Source: an uncultured Thermomicrobiaceae bacterium
GTDB lineage: Bacteria; Chloroflexota; Chloroflexia; Thermomicrobiales; Thermomicrobiaceae
Length of the DNA stretch: 64,000 bases
Direction of reading: 5' to 3'
Assembly: GCA_938082375.1 (NCBI GenBank)
Contig: CALKCJ010000016.1
Span: 44,151 to 108,150, forward strand
Part shown: piece by piece, positions 1 to 7,846 of the stretch
How the letters are laid out: every line of letters starts with the position of its first letter
Position numbering within the stretch: position 1 is the stretch's first letter
The notes under the pieces: generated by a model
Database searches by the model: none
What the model was told of the DNA's origin: nothing
What the model saw: the letters and a program-made list of their open reading frames with translations, nothing else
Translations under genes and position numbers: made by a program

Positions 1-1
1 G

Positions 2-133
2 TATGTCTACGCCTTCACCAACCGCCGGTATGGCGAGGCAGCCGCAGTCGGCTGCCTGGTTGGCCTTGTCGGTTTCCTGATCGCCTTGCTGCAGATCAGG
101 GTGTGGCGTCTGAGCCGAGGATGGACGATATGA
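2..133 (+). CDS. Sugar ABC transporter permease, C-terminal fragment (cut by window start)
   Basis: An open frame enters from the left edge and ends at TGA 131-133. The 43 residues left are a last transmembrane helix (VGCLVGLVGFLIALLQIRVW) followed by a short basic tail. The next gene is a MalG-type permease whose ATG overlaps this stop as ATGA, so this is most likely the MalF-type partner permease of the same carbohydrate importer. The substrate cannot be read from this piece. The sugar-catabolic genes that follow suggest a deoxy-sugar or sugar acid; that is inference from context. Confidence 0.6.
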   Translation, partial: YVYAFTNRRYGEAAAVGCLVGLVGFLIALLQIRVWRLSRGWTI

Positions 134-1014
134 CACCGCCGCGCTGGCGCGCCATGCATTTCGGCCGGCGATCACCGGTATCTCTCAGCAGTGCCGGTCT
201 CCTCCTCATCGCTGTTGTGATTGCTCTGCCCTTTGTCTTCCCGTATTACAGCATGCTCGTCCTCTCGTTCATGCCACGCTCAGCGATTATGCAGCCTGTC
301 CTCCATCTCTGGCCCGCTCCCTGGATTTGGGAGAACTACCGCCGGATCTTTGTCGGTGAGTGGGTCTTGGACGTCTCGATCTTCCGCGCCGTCTTCAATA
401 GTTTCGTCTTGGCGACCGGTCAGACCATTCCCATGCTGCTGCTCTGCTCGCTCCTCGCCTTTTTGTTCGCGAAGTGGGACTTCCCAGGGCGGAGCATCCT
501 CTTTGGCCTCAGCTTGGCAACGATGTTCGTCCCGTACCAGGTCACATTGGTCGCCTTCTACCTTCTTGTCTCCCGCCTCGGCTGGCTGGACACGTTCCTT
601 CCACTCTGGATCCCGTGGTGGGTTCCCGGCTTCGCGATCTTCTTCTTACGGCAGTACATTACAGCGGCCATCCCGGACGATCTCATTGACGCCGGGCTGA
701 TTGACGGTGCCGGACTACTGCGGCAATATTGGTCGGTCGTACTCCCGCTGATCGTCCCTGGGCTCGTTGTCGTCGGTGTCCTAAACTTCGTCAATGCGTG
801 GAACGACTATATCTACTCAAATCTGGTCTTTTCCAACGTACGCCTCTACCCAAGCACGCTCTACCTGTACAGCTTCCAGGGCTCGCGCATCGCGGTTCCG
901 GAGTACGGAATGATGACCGCGGCAAGCATCCTCTCGAGCCTCCCCATTATCACTCTTTTCCTGGTCTTCCAGCGACAGATCATTAGCGGACTCACCCGAG
1001 GAGCGATCCGGTAG
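130..1014 (+). CDS. Carbohydrate ABC transporter permease, MalG type
   Basis: Inner-membrane subunit of a CUT1-type sugar importer. The protein has about six hydrophobic helices, starting with a segment around LLLIAVVIALPFVF, and the permease EAA loop is recognisable as DDLIDAGLIDGAGLLRQYWS, the contact site for the ATPase. The length of about 295 residues is normal for the family. The start is ambiguous: GTG 103, ATG 121 and ATG 130 are all in frame. I prefer 130 because it makes an ATGA overlap with the upstream permease and has GAGG nine bases upstream. No ATPase or sugar-binding protein lies downstream, so they are either upstream of the window or elsewhere. The neighbouring pathway suggests uptake of a deoxy-hexose or its acid (inference). 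Confidence 0.9.
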   Translation: MTPPRWRAMHFGRRSPVSLSSAGLLLIAVVIALPFVFPYYSMLVLSFMPRSAIMQPVLHLWPAPWIWENYRRIFVGEWVLDVSIFRAVFNSFVLATGQTIPMLLLCSLLAFLFAKWDFPGRSILFGLSLATMFVPYQVTLVAFYLLVSRLGWLDTFLPLWIPWWVPGFAIFFLRQYITAAIPDDLIDAGLIDGAGLLRQYWSVVLPLIVPGLVVVGVLNFVNAWNDYIYSNLVFSNVRLYPSTLYLYSFQGSRIAVPEYGMMTAASILSSLPIITLFLVFQRQIISGLTRGAIR

Positions 1015-1030
1015 TGGAAGGATCGAGGCA

Positions 1031-2107
1031 GTGCAGATCGAACGAGTCGAAGCCTACACGCTCCGAGAACCGATCACGGTTCCATTTCGTTGGCGCCGAG
1101 GGTTGCCAGGGAGTGGGACAACCAAGGAGGTGACCTGGCTTCGCCTGGTTACTGATGCAGGGATCGATGGCTGGTCACCGATCGGGCGCGGTGCCATCGC
1201 GCTCGACCTCATCGAGCGACGGCTGAAGCCGCTGGTACTTGGCAAGAACCCGCTGCTGAAAGAGGCCCTCTGGCACGAGGTATGGGAAATCGATCGGATC
1301 GAAGAGTTCCCAATCTACGTATTGGGGGCACTCGACGTCGCGCTCTGGGACATTACTGCCAAAACGGCGAACCTGCCGCTCTATGTCCTTCTGGGCGGCG
1401 CGCGTGAAGAGATCGCCGCCTATGCGAGCACGGTCACCTTTGAGACCCTGAATGAGTACCTGCGGTGTGCCGAACAGTGCCTCGACCTTGGCTACCGCGC
1501 GATCAAGCTCCACGCTTGGGGCGATGCCCGGCGAGATGCTCAGCTCTGCCGCGAGCTACGCCGCTTCGTCGGCGAGGACATCGTGCTCATGTACGACGGA
1601 TCAGCGGGGTTTGACCCGTACGACGCTCTCTATCTCGGCCGGGCGCTGGAGGACGCCGGTTTTTACTGGTATGAGGAGCCGCTACGTGAATTCAGTATCC
1701 AGCAGTACCGCCAGCTATGTCAGACGCTCGACATCCCGATCCTCGCCGCCGAGACCTCCGACGGCTGTCATTACAATGCAGCTGATTTTATCGCCTTCGG
1801 TGCTGCCGACATGATCCGCACGAGCACACACTACAAAGGCGGAGTGACCGGTGCCCTGCGTATCGCACATCTGGCCGATAGCTTCCAGATGCGGGCCGAA
1901 GTCCACGGCGGAGGCCTTTTGCATGTGCACTTGTGCATGGCGATTCCCAATACGACGTTCTACGAAGCACTGATCACTGGTTTGCCAGTCGAGAACGACC
2001 CGTTGGTCATCAATGGAATGGTTCACGCACCTTCCCACCCGGGAATCGGCTTCGAAACGCTCATCGATCCGCATCAGCTCGCTTCGCAGGCGGTAGCACG
2101 TCTCTGA
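1031..2107 (+). CDS. Mandelate racemase/muconate lactonizing family protein, probable sugar-acid dehydratase
   Basis: Enolase-superfamily enzyme of 358 residues. Visible catalytic features are a KxH motif (K159, H161 in IKLHAWGD), three metal ligands D189 (MYDGS), E215 (YEEP) and E241 (AAETSDG), and a C-terminal base H292 in AEVHGGG. This is the arrangement of acid-sugar dehydratases such as fuconate, rhamnonate or galactarate dehydratase, which abstract the proton alpha to a carboxylate and lose water to give a 2-keto-3-deoxy acid. The start is GTG 1031, 16 bases after the permease stop. Genes around it encode a lactonase, an aldose dehydrogenase and an SDR, which fits L-fuconate or a related 6-deoxy-hexonate as substrate. 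The exact sugar acid cannot be decided from motifs alone. Confidence 0.85.
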   Translation: MQIERVEAYTLREPITVPFRWRRGLPGSGTTKEVTWLRLVTDAGIDGWSPIGRGAIALDLIERRLKPLVLGKNPLLKEALWHEVWEIDRIEEFPIYVLGALDVALWDITAKTANLPLYVLLGGAREEIAAYASTVTFETLNEYLRCAEQCLDLGYRAIKLHAWGDARRDAQLCRELRRFVGEDIVLMYDGSAGFDPYDALYLGRALEDAGFYWYEEPLREFSIQQYRQLCQTLDIPILAAETSDGCHYNAADFIAFGAADMIRTSTHYKGGVTGALRIAHLADSFQMRAEVHGGGLLHVHLCMAIPNTTFYEALITGLPVENDPLVINGMVHAPSHPGIGFETLIDPHQLASQAVARL

Positions 2108-2116
2108 GTAAAAGGG

Positions 2117-2884
2117 GTGTCGAAAGCGATGACAGCACTACCGGGGCGGACCGCGATCGTAACCGGCGCGGGGTCGGGGATCGGGCGGGCCATCGCCCAC
2201 CGCTTCGCGGCGGCCGGCGCGGCCGTCGTCGCCGCTGACCTGAACCTCGCGGCGGCAGAGGAAACCGCCGATGCTTCCCCAGAGCAGATCGTGCCGCACC
2301 AGGTCGACGTCACCGACGAGCCTAGCGTCCAGCGGCTCGTACAGGCGACGCTGGAGCGCTTCGGGCAGATCGATATCCTCGTCAACAACGCGGGGATCGG
2401 CACGACGAAGGACCTCGTCGAGACCGACCTGGAGGAGTGGGAGCACGTCTTCGCCGTCAACGTGCGCGGGGTCTTCCTCTGCTGCAAGCACGCGCTCCCC
2501 AGCATGCTCGCGCGCCAGTACGGTGTCATCATCAACATGGGCTCGGTGGCCGGCCTGATCGGCATCCCCCAGCGGGCCGCCTATTGCGCCAGCAAGGGTG
2601 CTGTGGTCACTCTGACCAAACAGATCGCCGTCGCCTATGTCAAGCAGGGGATCCGCTGCAACTGCATCTGCCCGGGAACCGTGGACACGCCCTGGGTAGA
2701 GCGGCTCGTGGCCCAGACACCCGACCCGGAGGCTGCCCGGCGCGCCCTCGAACGCCGTCAGCCGATGGGCCGGCTGGTCCACCCCGACGAGGTGGCGGCC
2801 GCTGCGCTCTACCTGGCCTCCGACGAGGCCGCCGCCGTCACCGGCTCGATCCTGGTCGTCGACGGCGGCTGGATGGCCCAGTGA
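2117..2884 (+). CDS. Short-chain dehydrogenase/reductase, possible 2-keto-3-deoxy-L-fuconate dehydrogenase
   Basis: Classical SDR of 255 residues. The cofactor motif TGAGSGIG is at 16-23, NNAG near 90, and the catalytic residues are S143 with Y156 and K160 in the YxxxK pattern (YCASK). D41 after the second strand favours NAD(H) over NADP(H). In oxidative L-fucose and L-rhamnose pathways an SDR oxidises the 2-keto-3-deoxy acid made by the dehydratase, and this gene lies directly after the dehydratase gene. GTG 2117 is used; ATG 2129 is a possible alternative. The substrate role is inferred from context, while the family assignment is firm. Confidence 0.85.
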   Translation: MSKAMTALPGRTAIVTGAGSGIGRAIAHRFAAAGAAVVAADLNLAAAEETADASPEQIVPHQVDVTDEPSVQRLVQATLERFGQIDILVNNAGIGTTKDLVETDLEEWEHVFAVNVRGVFLCCKHALPSMLARQYGVIINMGSVAGLIGIPQRAAYCASKGAVVTLTKQIAVAYVKQGIRCNCICPGTVDTPWVERLVAQTPDPEAARRALERRQPMGRLVHPDEVAAAALYLASDEAAAVTGSILVVDGGWMAQ

Positions 2885-2904
2885 GGGCGGAAGGAGCTCG
2901 CGCC

Positions 2905-3291
2905 GTGAAGTGCTACGGCCTCACGCTCTGCCTCCGCGACGACCCCGAGGCGATCGCTGCCTACGTCCGCCACCATCAGGCGGTCTGGCCACTGGTCTGC
3001 GCCCGCATCCGCGAAGTCGGCATCCAGACGATGCGCATCTTCCTGCGCGGCCGGCGTCTCTTCATGTACATCGAGACCGCCGACGACTTCGACCTGGCGC
3101 GCGACTTCGCTCGCGTCAACGAGGATCCGGCCTCGGCCGAGTGGAACCGGCTGATGGCGACACTCCAGGAGCGGGCGCCGGAGGCGAACCCGGACGAGTG
3201 GTGGGCGCCGATGGAGCTGGTCTTCGACCTCGACTGGCCCCAGCACCGGCATGGGCCGGGCGCGAGCGGCAGAGCGGAGGGAGCGCTATGA
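2905..3291 (+). CDS. L-rhamnose/L-fucose mutarotase family protein (DUF718)
   Basis: A 128-residue protein of the RhaM family. It begins MKCYGLTLCLRDDPEAIAAY and has the family pattern YxxxHxxVWP (YVRHHQAVWP) and the MRIFLRGRRLFMYIE strand region. Family members interconvert alpha and beta anomers of 6-deoxy sugars so that a dehydrogenase or isomerase can use them. The chosen GTG start at 2905 has GGAAGGAG eight bases upstream. The stop overlaps the next start as ATGA, showing translational coupling with the aldo/keto reductase. This gene is the best single hint that the cluster handles a 6-deoxy-hexose. Confidence 0.85.
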   Translation: MKCYGLTLCLRDDPEAIAAYVRHHQAVWPLVCARIREVGIQTMRIFLRGRRLFMYIETADDFDLARDFARVNEDPASAEWNRLMATLQERAPEANPDEWWAPMELVFDLDWPQHRHGPGASGRAEGAL

Positions 3292-4271
3292 GCACGCCGG
3301 CCCTGCCTCGTCGCACGCTCGGGCGTACCGGCCTCGAGGTCAGCGCCATCTGTGCCGGCTGCGCCCCGCTCGCCAGCATGCCGGAGACCTTCGGCTACGC
3401 GGTGCCCGAGGAGCAGGCACTGGCCACCCTGCGCGCCGTCTTCCGTAGCCAGATCACCTTCATCGACACCGCCGCGGCCTACGGCGACGGCGAGAGCGAG
3501 CACCGCATCGGGATCGTGCTCCGCGAGCTCGGAGGCCTGCCGCCCGGGTACGTCCTCGCCACCAAGGCCGACCGCGACCTCGCCACCCGCCGCTTCGATG
3601 CCGACCAGGTGCGGCGCTCGGTGGAGCGCAGCCTGCGACTCCTCGGGCTCGACCGGCTGCAGCTCGTCTACTTCCACGACCCGGAGCACGCCGGGCTCTC
3701 CGTCGCCGAGGCCATGGCGGCCGGCGGCCCGGTCGAGACACTCCTCCGGCTGCGCGATGAGGGCGTCGTCACGCACGTCGGCGTCGCCGCCGGGCCTGCC
3801 GACATGCTGGTCGACTACGTCGAGACCGGAGTTTTCGAGGCCGTCATCACCCACAACCGCTATACCCTGCTCAACCGCACCGCCGAGCCGCTGATCGCCC
3901 GCGCGGCCGAGCTGGGCGTGGCCGTCGTCAACGCCGCGCCCTACGGCAGCGGGATCCTGGCCAAAGGGCCAGGTGCCTACCCGCGCTACGCCTACCGCGA
4001 GGCACCCCCGGCGCTGGTCGAGCGTGCCCGGCAGCTCGAGACGATCTGTGGCCGCCACGGCGTGCCACTCGCGGCAGCCGCGCTCCAATTCTCGCTGCGC
4101 GATCCCCGCATCAGCGCCACGATCGTCGGCATGAGCCGGCCAGAGCGGGTCGAGGAGACGGTGCGGCTGGCGACGCTGCCGATCCCCGAGGCGCTCTGGC
4201 AAGAGCTCGCGACCGTGCCGCCGCTGGAGGAAGACCCGCAGACGGGCCAACCAGCGCGGCCGAGGCCGTAG
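3288..4271 (+). CDS. Aldo/keto reductase, probable L-fucose (D-threo-aldose) 1-dehydrogenase
   Basis: A 327-residue TIM-barrel oxidoreductase. The AKR catalytic tetrad is complete: D60 and Y65 in DTAAAYGDGE, K93 in LATKAD, H130 in VYFHDPEH. The start RRTLGRTGLEVSAI is typical. The closest functional group by sequence style is D-threo-aldose/L-fucose 1-dehydrogenase and pyridoxal dehydrogenase, which oxidise C1 of an aldose to the lactone. It is translationally coupled to the mutarotase upstream (ATGA) and followed by a lactonase, so mutarotase, dehydrogenase and lactonase form consecutive steps. The exact substrate is inferred. Confidence 0.85.
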   Translation: MSTPALPRRTLGRTGLEVSAICAGCAPLASMPETFGYAVPEEQALATLRAVFRSQITFIDTAAAYGDGESEHRIGIVLRELGGLPPGYVLATKADRDLATRRFDADQVRRSVERSLRLLGLDRLQLVYFHDPEHAGLSVAEAMAAGGPVETLLRLRDEGVVTHVGVAAGPADMLVDYVETGVFEAVITHNRYTLLNRTAEPLIARAAELGVAVVNAAPYGSGILAKGPGAYPRYAYREAPPALVERARQLETICGRHGVPLAAAALQFSLRDPRISATIVGMSRPERVEETVRLATLPIPEALWQELATVPPLEEDPQTGQPARPRP

Positions 4272-4304
4272 CCGGGCCGGCACAGGGGGCAGGAGGGAGG
4301 CACG

Positions 4305-5198
4305 ATGCCGATCGACACCACACCGGTCGTCGATACCCACGTCCATGTCTGGGACATCGAGCGCTCCGACCTCTACTGGATGACGCCGGAGCTGGAGCAT
4401 CTCCTCCGGCCGCTGCGGCGTACCTTCACGCCCGATGACCTCGATCCCCTCCGGCGCGCTGTCGGCGTCGACCAGGTCGTGATCGTCCAGGCAGCCCGCT
4501 CGGCCTGGGATCACGGCTGGTGGTTCCAGCTCGCCGAGACCTACCCCTGGATCACCGGCGTCGTCGGCTGGGTTGATCTCGAAGCGCCGGAGGTCGGCGA
4601 GCAGCTCGACCGTTACCGGCAGTCTCCCAGCTTCCGCGGCGTCCGCGCCACGGCCGAGAACGAACCCGACCCGAACTGGCTGGCGCGCCCGAGCGTGCGG
4701 CGCGGCATCCGTGCGGTGGCCGAGCGCGGCCTCACACTGGATCTCCTGGTGCGAGCCGAGCACCTACCGCACGTCCCCCGCCTGGCCGAGGAAAACCCGG
4801 ATCTGCGCCTGGTGGTCGACCACCTAGCCAAGCCACCGATCGCCAGCGGCGAGCTGACCCTCTGGCGCGAGCGGATGGCGACCCTGGTGCCCTACCCGAA
4901 CATCTGGTGCAAGGTCTCGGGCTTGCTGACCGAAGCCGGCCCGAGTCCAACCGCCGAGGCGATCCGTCCAGTCGTCGCGTTCGCACTAGAGCAGTTTGGG
5001 GGGTCCCGACTGCTGTGGGGGAGCGACTGGCCGGTCAGCACCCTGGCGGCCGACTACGTTGTAACCTTCCGTACGCTGCTCGAGGCGCTCGGCCCGCTCG
5101 CTGAGCGCGACCGCGCGCTGCTGTTCGGCGGCAACGCGCTGCGGGTCTACGGCCTGCCCGCTGGCGACTCGCCCGGTGGCCCGCACCCGGCATCGTGA
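4305..5198 (+). CDS. Amidohydrolase-2 family lactonase, probable L-fuconolactonase/L-rhamnono-lactonase
   Basis: A 297-residue metal-dependent hydrolase. The N-terminal metal motif HVHVW (H12, H14 in VVDTHVHVWD), a mid-protein VVDHLAKP with a further histidine, and the terminal GSDWPV with the catalytic aspartate mark the amidohydrolase-2 group that includes L-fucono-1,5-lactonase and L-rhamnono-1,4-lactonase. The reaction would open the sugar lactone made by the upstream dehydrogenase to the free acid, the substrate of the dehydratase at 1031-2107. GGAGGGAGG lies just before ATG 4305. It is the last gene of the forward cluster. The final hydrolase or aldolase that would split the diketo acid is not in the window. 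Confidence 0.85.
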   Translation: MPIDTTPVVDTHVHVWDIERSDLYWMTPELEHLLRPLRRTFTPDDLDPLRRAVGVDQVVIVQAARSAWDHGWWFQLAETYPWITGVVGWVDLEAPEVGEQLDRYRQSPSFRGVRATAENEPDPNWLARPSVRRGIRAVAERGLTLDLLVRAEHLPHVPRLAEENPDLRLVVDHLAKPPIASGELTLWRERMATLVPYPNIWCKVSGLLTEAGPSPTAEAIRPVVAFALEQFGGSRLLWGSDWPVSTLAADYVVTFRTLLEALGPLAERDRALLFGGNALRVYGLPAGDSPGGPHPAS

Positions 5199-5277
5199 AG
5201 GTTTCGCTTTCCTGCGACTCAACGGTAGGCACCGGCTCGCGAACCTGCGGGCGCGGCTGGCATTTGCCCCGAAGACG

Positions 5278-5420
5278 TGCGCAGGACCAGGCGCACGGCT
5301 GCCGTCGACGCGCACGCGCTGGCCGGCGAGCCGCCGAGTGCCGCCGACAGTCACCATCACCGCCGGGATGCCGTACTCCCGCGCCACGATAGCGGCGTCG
5401 ATGTTTCTGCGCGTGCCTGC
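5278..5420 (-). pseudogene. Remnant of a PEP-utilising enzyme mobile domain
   Basis: Read on the minus strand, the stretch just after the flavin monooxygenase stop encodes AAIVAREYGIPAVMVTVGG, then TRRLAGQRVRVDGS. This closely resembles the C-terminal part of the swivelling phosphohistidine domain of PpsA/PpdK-type enzymes, where the usual text is HxAIVARExGIPAV...TxxLxDGQxVxVDG. The histidine-containing loop and everything upstream are missing, and after VDGS the frame continues as low-complexity junk. No start codon with a ribosome site is present. I read it as a decayed fragment of a PEP-utilising or rifampicin-phosphotransferase-like gene. It occupies most of the 224-base gap between the convergent operons. 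Confidence 0.55.
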
Positions 5421-5422
5421 GT

Positions 5423-6688
5423 TCAGAAGACCTCGCTCTGAACCAGATACTCCTCCAGCATCATGCTGTCGCTAACCTTGTAGAGCCCGAACGGTACCAG
5501 CTCGCCCACCTGCCAGCGCCCATGCTGCAGGCGGTCGCCGGCCTGCCGGGCGCGTTCCACCACGGCCCGCCCGAGAGCGAGCTGCCGCGGTTCCCACGCT
5601 CGCAGGGCCGAAGGCACGTTACCCTGGTGGGCCTTGAGTGCCATGGCCAGTTGATGGGCATCTTCGGCAGCCTTGGCGGTGCCGGCCGCCGCGTGCGGGC
5701 GTGGCCGGAAGGCTGCGTCCCCCATCAGGCATGCTCGCCCGAAGACCATCCGGGATACCTCCACGTCGGCGATGACCTCGATGAACGGCTCGGCCGTCAG
5801 CGAGATGATCTCCGCGAAGGGCGGTGGCAGCGCAGCTCTGGCGTCGGCGTGGAGCCGTGCGATGTGGCGCTCGGCGACGAAGCCGGCTGGAACCGACGCG
5901 GTGAACCGGCGCCCGTCCCGGCCGATCAGCAGGTCCTCGAGGTCGGACCGATCGACGTTCCGGTACCAGAGCCAGTTCATGAGCCGCCGGCCTGGCTCGG
6001 CAGTCCCGTCCCGGCTCGGGACCGGGTAGGCCAGCGCATGGCCGTCGTCCAGCAAGTGATACGTAATGGCCGCATGAAAGAGCTCGAACGTTTCCGGCCG
6101 GAGCTGTTCCTCGCTGACGGTCCCCCGCCAGGCGATGTAGCCGGCGTATGCCGGAGTGCAGCCCGGAGCCAGCAACCGCCGCCCGGCCGAGTTGACCCCG
6201 TCGGCGAAGACGACCAGATCCCCACGCTTGACCCGGCCGCTCGCGAACCTGACGCGCACCTCCTGCTCGTCCTGCTCGATCCCGATAGCCTCCTCGCCGA
6301 GGCAATAGCGGGAGCGGTCGAAGCAGCCCAGGAGACTCCGGTAGATGACGTTGTAGGCTGACGACCACCAGCTCGTCCTGGTCGTCGAGAGCATCTCGCC
6401 GTCTCGTCCCAGGTACTGGAGCGCGCCGATCGGCGCGGCGATGCGGCGAAGGTCAGCGACCTTCCTGGTCAGGAAGAAGCGAACCGTCGCCGGGTTGAGG
6501 ACGATGCCGGCTCCCCGATCTTCCAGGAGCACGGCGGATCGCTCGAAGACGGTCACGTCGCAGCCGATGTCGCGGAGCCAGACGGCCGCGCTCAACCCCC
6601 CGAGCGATCCCCCAACGACGATCACCCGTATCGGTCGATGGCGCCCGGCGCCCGTATCAGGCTGGGACGCCGGGCCGCCACTCCACAT
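5423..6688 (-). CDS. FAD-dependent aromatic monooxygenase, 2,6-dihydroxypyridine 3-monooxygenase-like
   Basis: A class A flavoprotein hydroxylase of about 421 residues. The dinucleotide-binding motif is IVVGGSLGGLSAAVWL near residue 25, followed by the FERS strand end, a DG motif (VFADGVNSAGR), and the second FAD motif GRACLMGDAAFRPRPHAAAG that contacts the ribityl chain. The style is that of 2,6-dihydroxypyridine and 6-hydroxynicotinate hydroxylases. It is the last gene of the six-gene minus-strand operon. Its ATG at 6688 lies 32 bases inside the preceding gene, so a later start is possible, although the Rossmann fold begins only about 20 residues in. A role in N-heteroaromatic degradation is inferred from the molybdenum hydroxylase genes in the same operon. 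Confidence 0.8.
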   Translation of the reverse strand: MWSGGPASQPDTGAGRHRPIRVIVVGGSLGGLSAAVWLRDIGCDVTVFERSAVLLEDRGAGIVLNPATVRFFLTRKVADLRRIAAPIGALQYLGRDGEMLSTTRTSWWSSAYNVIYRSLLGCFDRSRYCLGEEAIGIEQDEQEVRVRFASGRVKRGDLVVFADGVNSAGRRLLAPGCTPAYAGYIAWRGTVSEEQLRPETFELFHAAITYHLLDDGHALAYPVPSRDGTAEPGRRLMNWLWYRNVDRSDLEDLLIGRDGRRFTASVPAGFVAERHIARLHADARAALPPPFAEIISLTAEPFIEVIADVEVSRMVFGRACLMGDAAFRPRPHAAAGTAKAAEDAHQLAMALKAHQGNVPSALRAWEPRQLALGRAVVERARQAGDRLQHGRWQVGELVPFGLYKVSDSMMLEEYLVQSEVF

Positions 6689-7835
6689 GACACCATTCCC
6701 TTCCGAAGTCTCCGAGCCCTTCGCACCCGGTGGAGGTCACCACGACGGTGTCTTCCAGCTTCACGTGGCCCACCTCCGGATGCCGGTATTCGGCCTCGAT
6801 CGAGACGACCATGCCGGGCTCGAGCGTCTTCTCGGTTTCGGGGTTGAACATCGGAAGCTCGTTGCTGACCAGTCCCAGTCCGTGGGCGATGAAGTTGCCG
6901 AGCTCCCCCCAGCGGTTCCCCCGGATGGACTCCCAGCCGAGTCGGTGGATCTCCCGGCAGGGTACCCCTGGCCCGATGGCATCTCGAACCCGGCGCTGGA
7001 TCTCCAGGCAGGCATCGAACAACTCGAGGGCCAGTGACGGCGGTTCGCCCATCGAAGCCATCCGGGCGAGATCCGCCAGATACCCGTTCAGCTCAGCCAC
7101 GGTATCGACGTTGATGATCCGGCCGGGATCCCACGTCCGGTCCGAAGGGTACCGGTTGTAGCTCGGGCCGATCCCGGCGAAGGTGAAGATGCGATGGAGG
7201 CCGCGGCTCGCCATCTCCAGCTCCAGCCGCTCCTCCACCCGCCTGGAGGGTTCGCCAGGCTGAGCCCCGGCCAGCGTCGCCCGGATCGCCTGCGCCGTCC
7301 GGTCGTGAACCTCCCGGATCGTCTCGATCTCCCGGGGGCTCTTGACCGCGCGCAGCTCGGCCAGCACCGGGGTCGCATCCACGAAGGTCGCCTCCGGCAG
7401 CTCCTGGCGGAGCACGTCGAAGGCCTCTACCGGCAGGAAGGCCCGCTCGATCCCGATCCTCGCCCCGATCAGCCCGAGCTTCCGTACTACCTGAGCAGCC
7501 TCACCGGCAATGAGCCCGGCGACGCTCCGCCGCAGCTCGTGCACCCAGTGCCGGTCCTGCACCCACAGAGTGTCGAAGACCTCGAGGGCCTGGACCTCGT
7601 CGACGTCGGGCACCGATACCCCGACGTAGAACGCCTGCTCCAGCTTCCCACGCGGGATCCCGAGCGCCGGCATGTACTGGGACAGGCCGATCGGCTCTAG
7701 CCGCTTGAAGGTGGGGAGATAGTATCCTCCCGTGAGGTACCGGACGTTGTGCCGGCTGGTGGCCAGGATGAGGTCGATCCCGGCCCCGGCCATCAGGCGC
7801 TCGAGCCGCTCCGCATCGAAGGGGAACATCGTCAC
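6657..7835 (-). CDS. M24 family metallopeptidase (Xaa-Pro aminopeptidase/creatinase-like)
   Basis: A 392-residue pita-bread fold protein. The five metal ligands are all present: two aspartates in NVDTVAELNGYLADLAR, His in FIAHGLGLV, Glu in VSIEAEYR and Glu in KLEDTVVVT. The N-terminal creatinase-like domain begins FPFDAERLERLMAGAGIDL. Family members hydrolyse Xaa-Pro bonds or, in the creatinase and amidase branches, small C-N compounds. Its place in a catabolic operon rather than next to peptidase genes makes the second option worth considering. GTG 7835 is open, but ATG 7829 has better spacing (eight bases) from GGGAGGG. It overlaps the downstream monooxygenase start. Confidence 0.85.
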   Translation of the reverse strand: MTMFPFDAERLERLMAGAGIDLILATSRHNVRYLTGGYYLPTFKRLEPIGLSQYMPALGIPRGKLEQAFYVGVSVPDVDEVQALEVFDTLWVQDRHWVHELRRSVAGLIAGEAAQVVRKLGLIGARIGIERAFLPVEAFDVLRQELPEATFVDATPVLAELRAVKSPREIETIREVHDRTAQAIRATLAGAQPGEPSRRVEERLELEMASRGLHRIFTFAGIGPSYNRYPSDRTWDPGRIINVDTVAELNGYLADLARMASMGEPPSLALELFDACLEIQRRVRDAIGPGVPCREIHRLGWESIRGNRWGELGNFIAHGLGLVSNELPMFNPETEKTLEPGMVVSIEAEYRHPEVGHVKLEDTVVVTSTGCEGLGDFGREWCHVEWRPGVPA

Positions 7836-7846
7836 AGCCCTCCCTC

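Noticed and set aside
2976..4763. Minus-strand open frame of 595 codons across the sugar pathway genes
   Set aside because: The composition is that of a GC shadow, and the plus-strand genes there have complete catalytic motifs.
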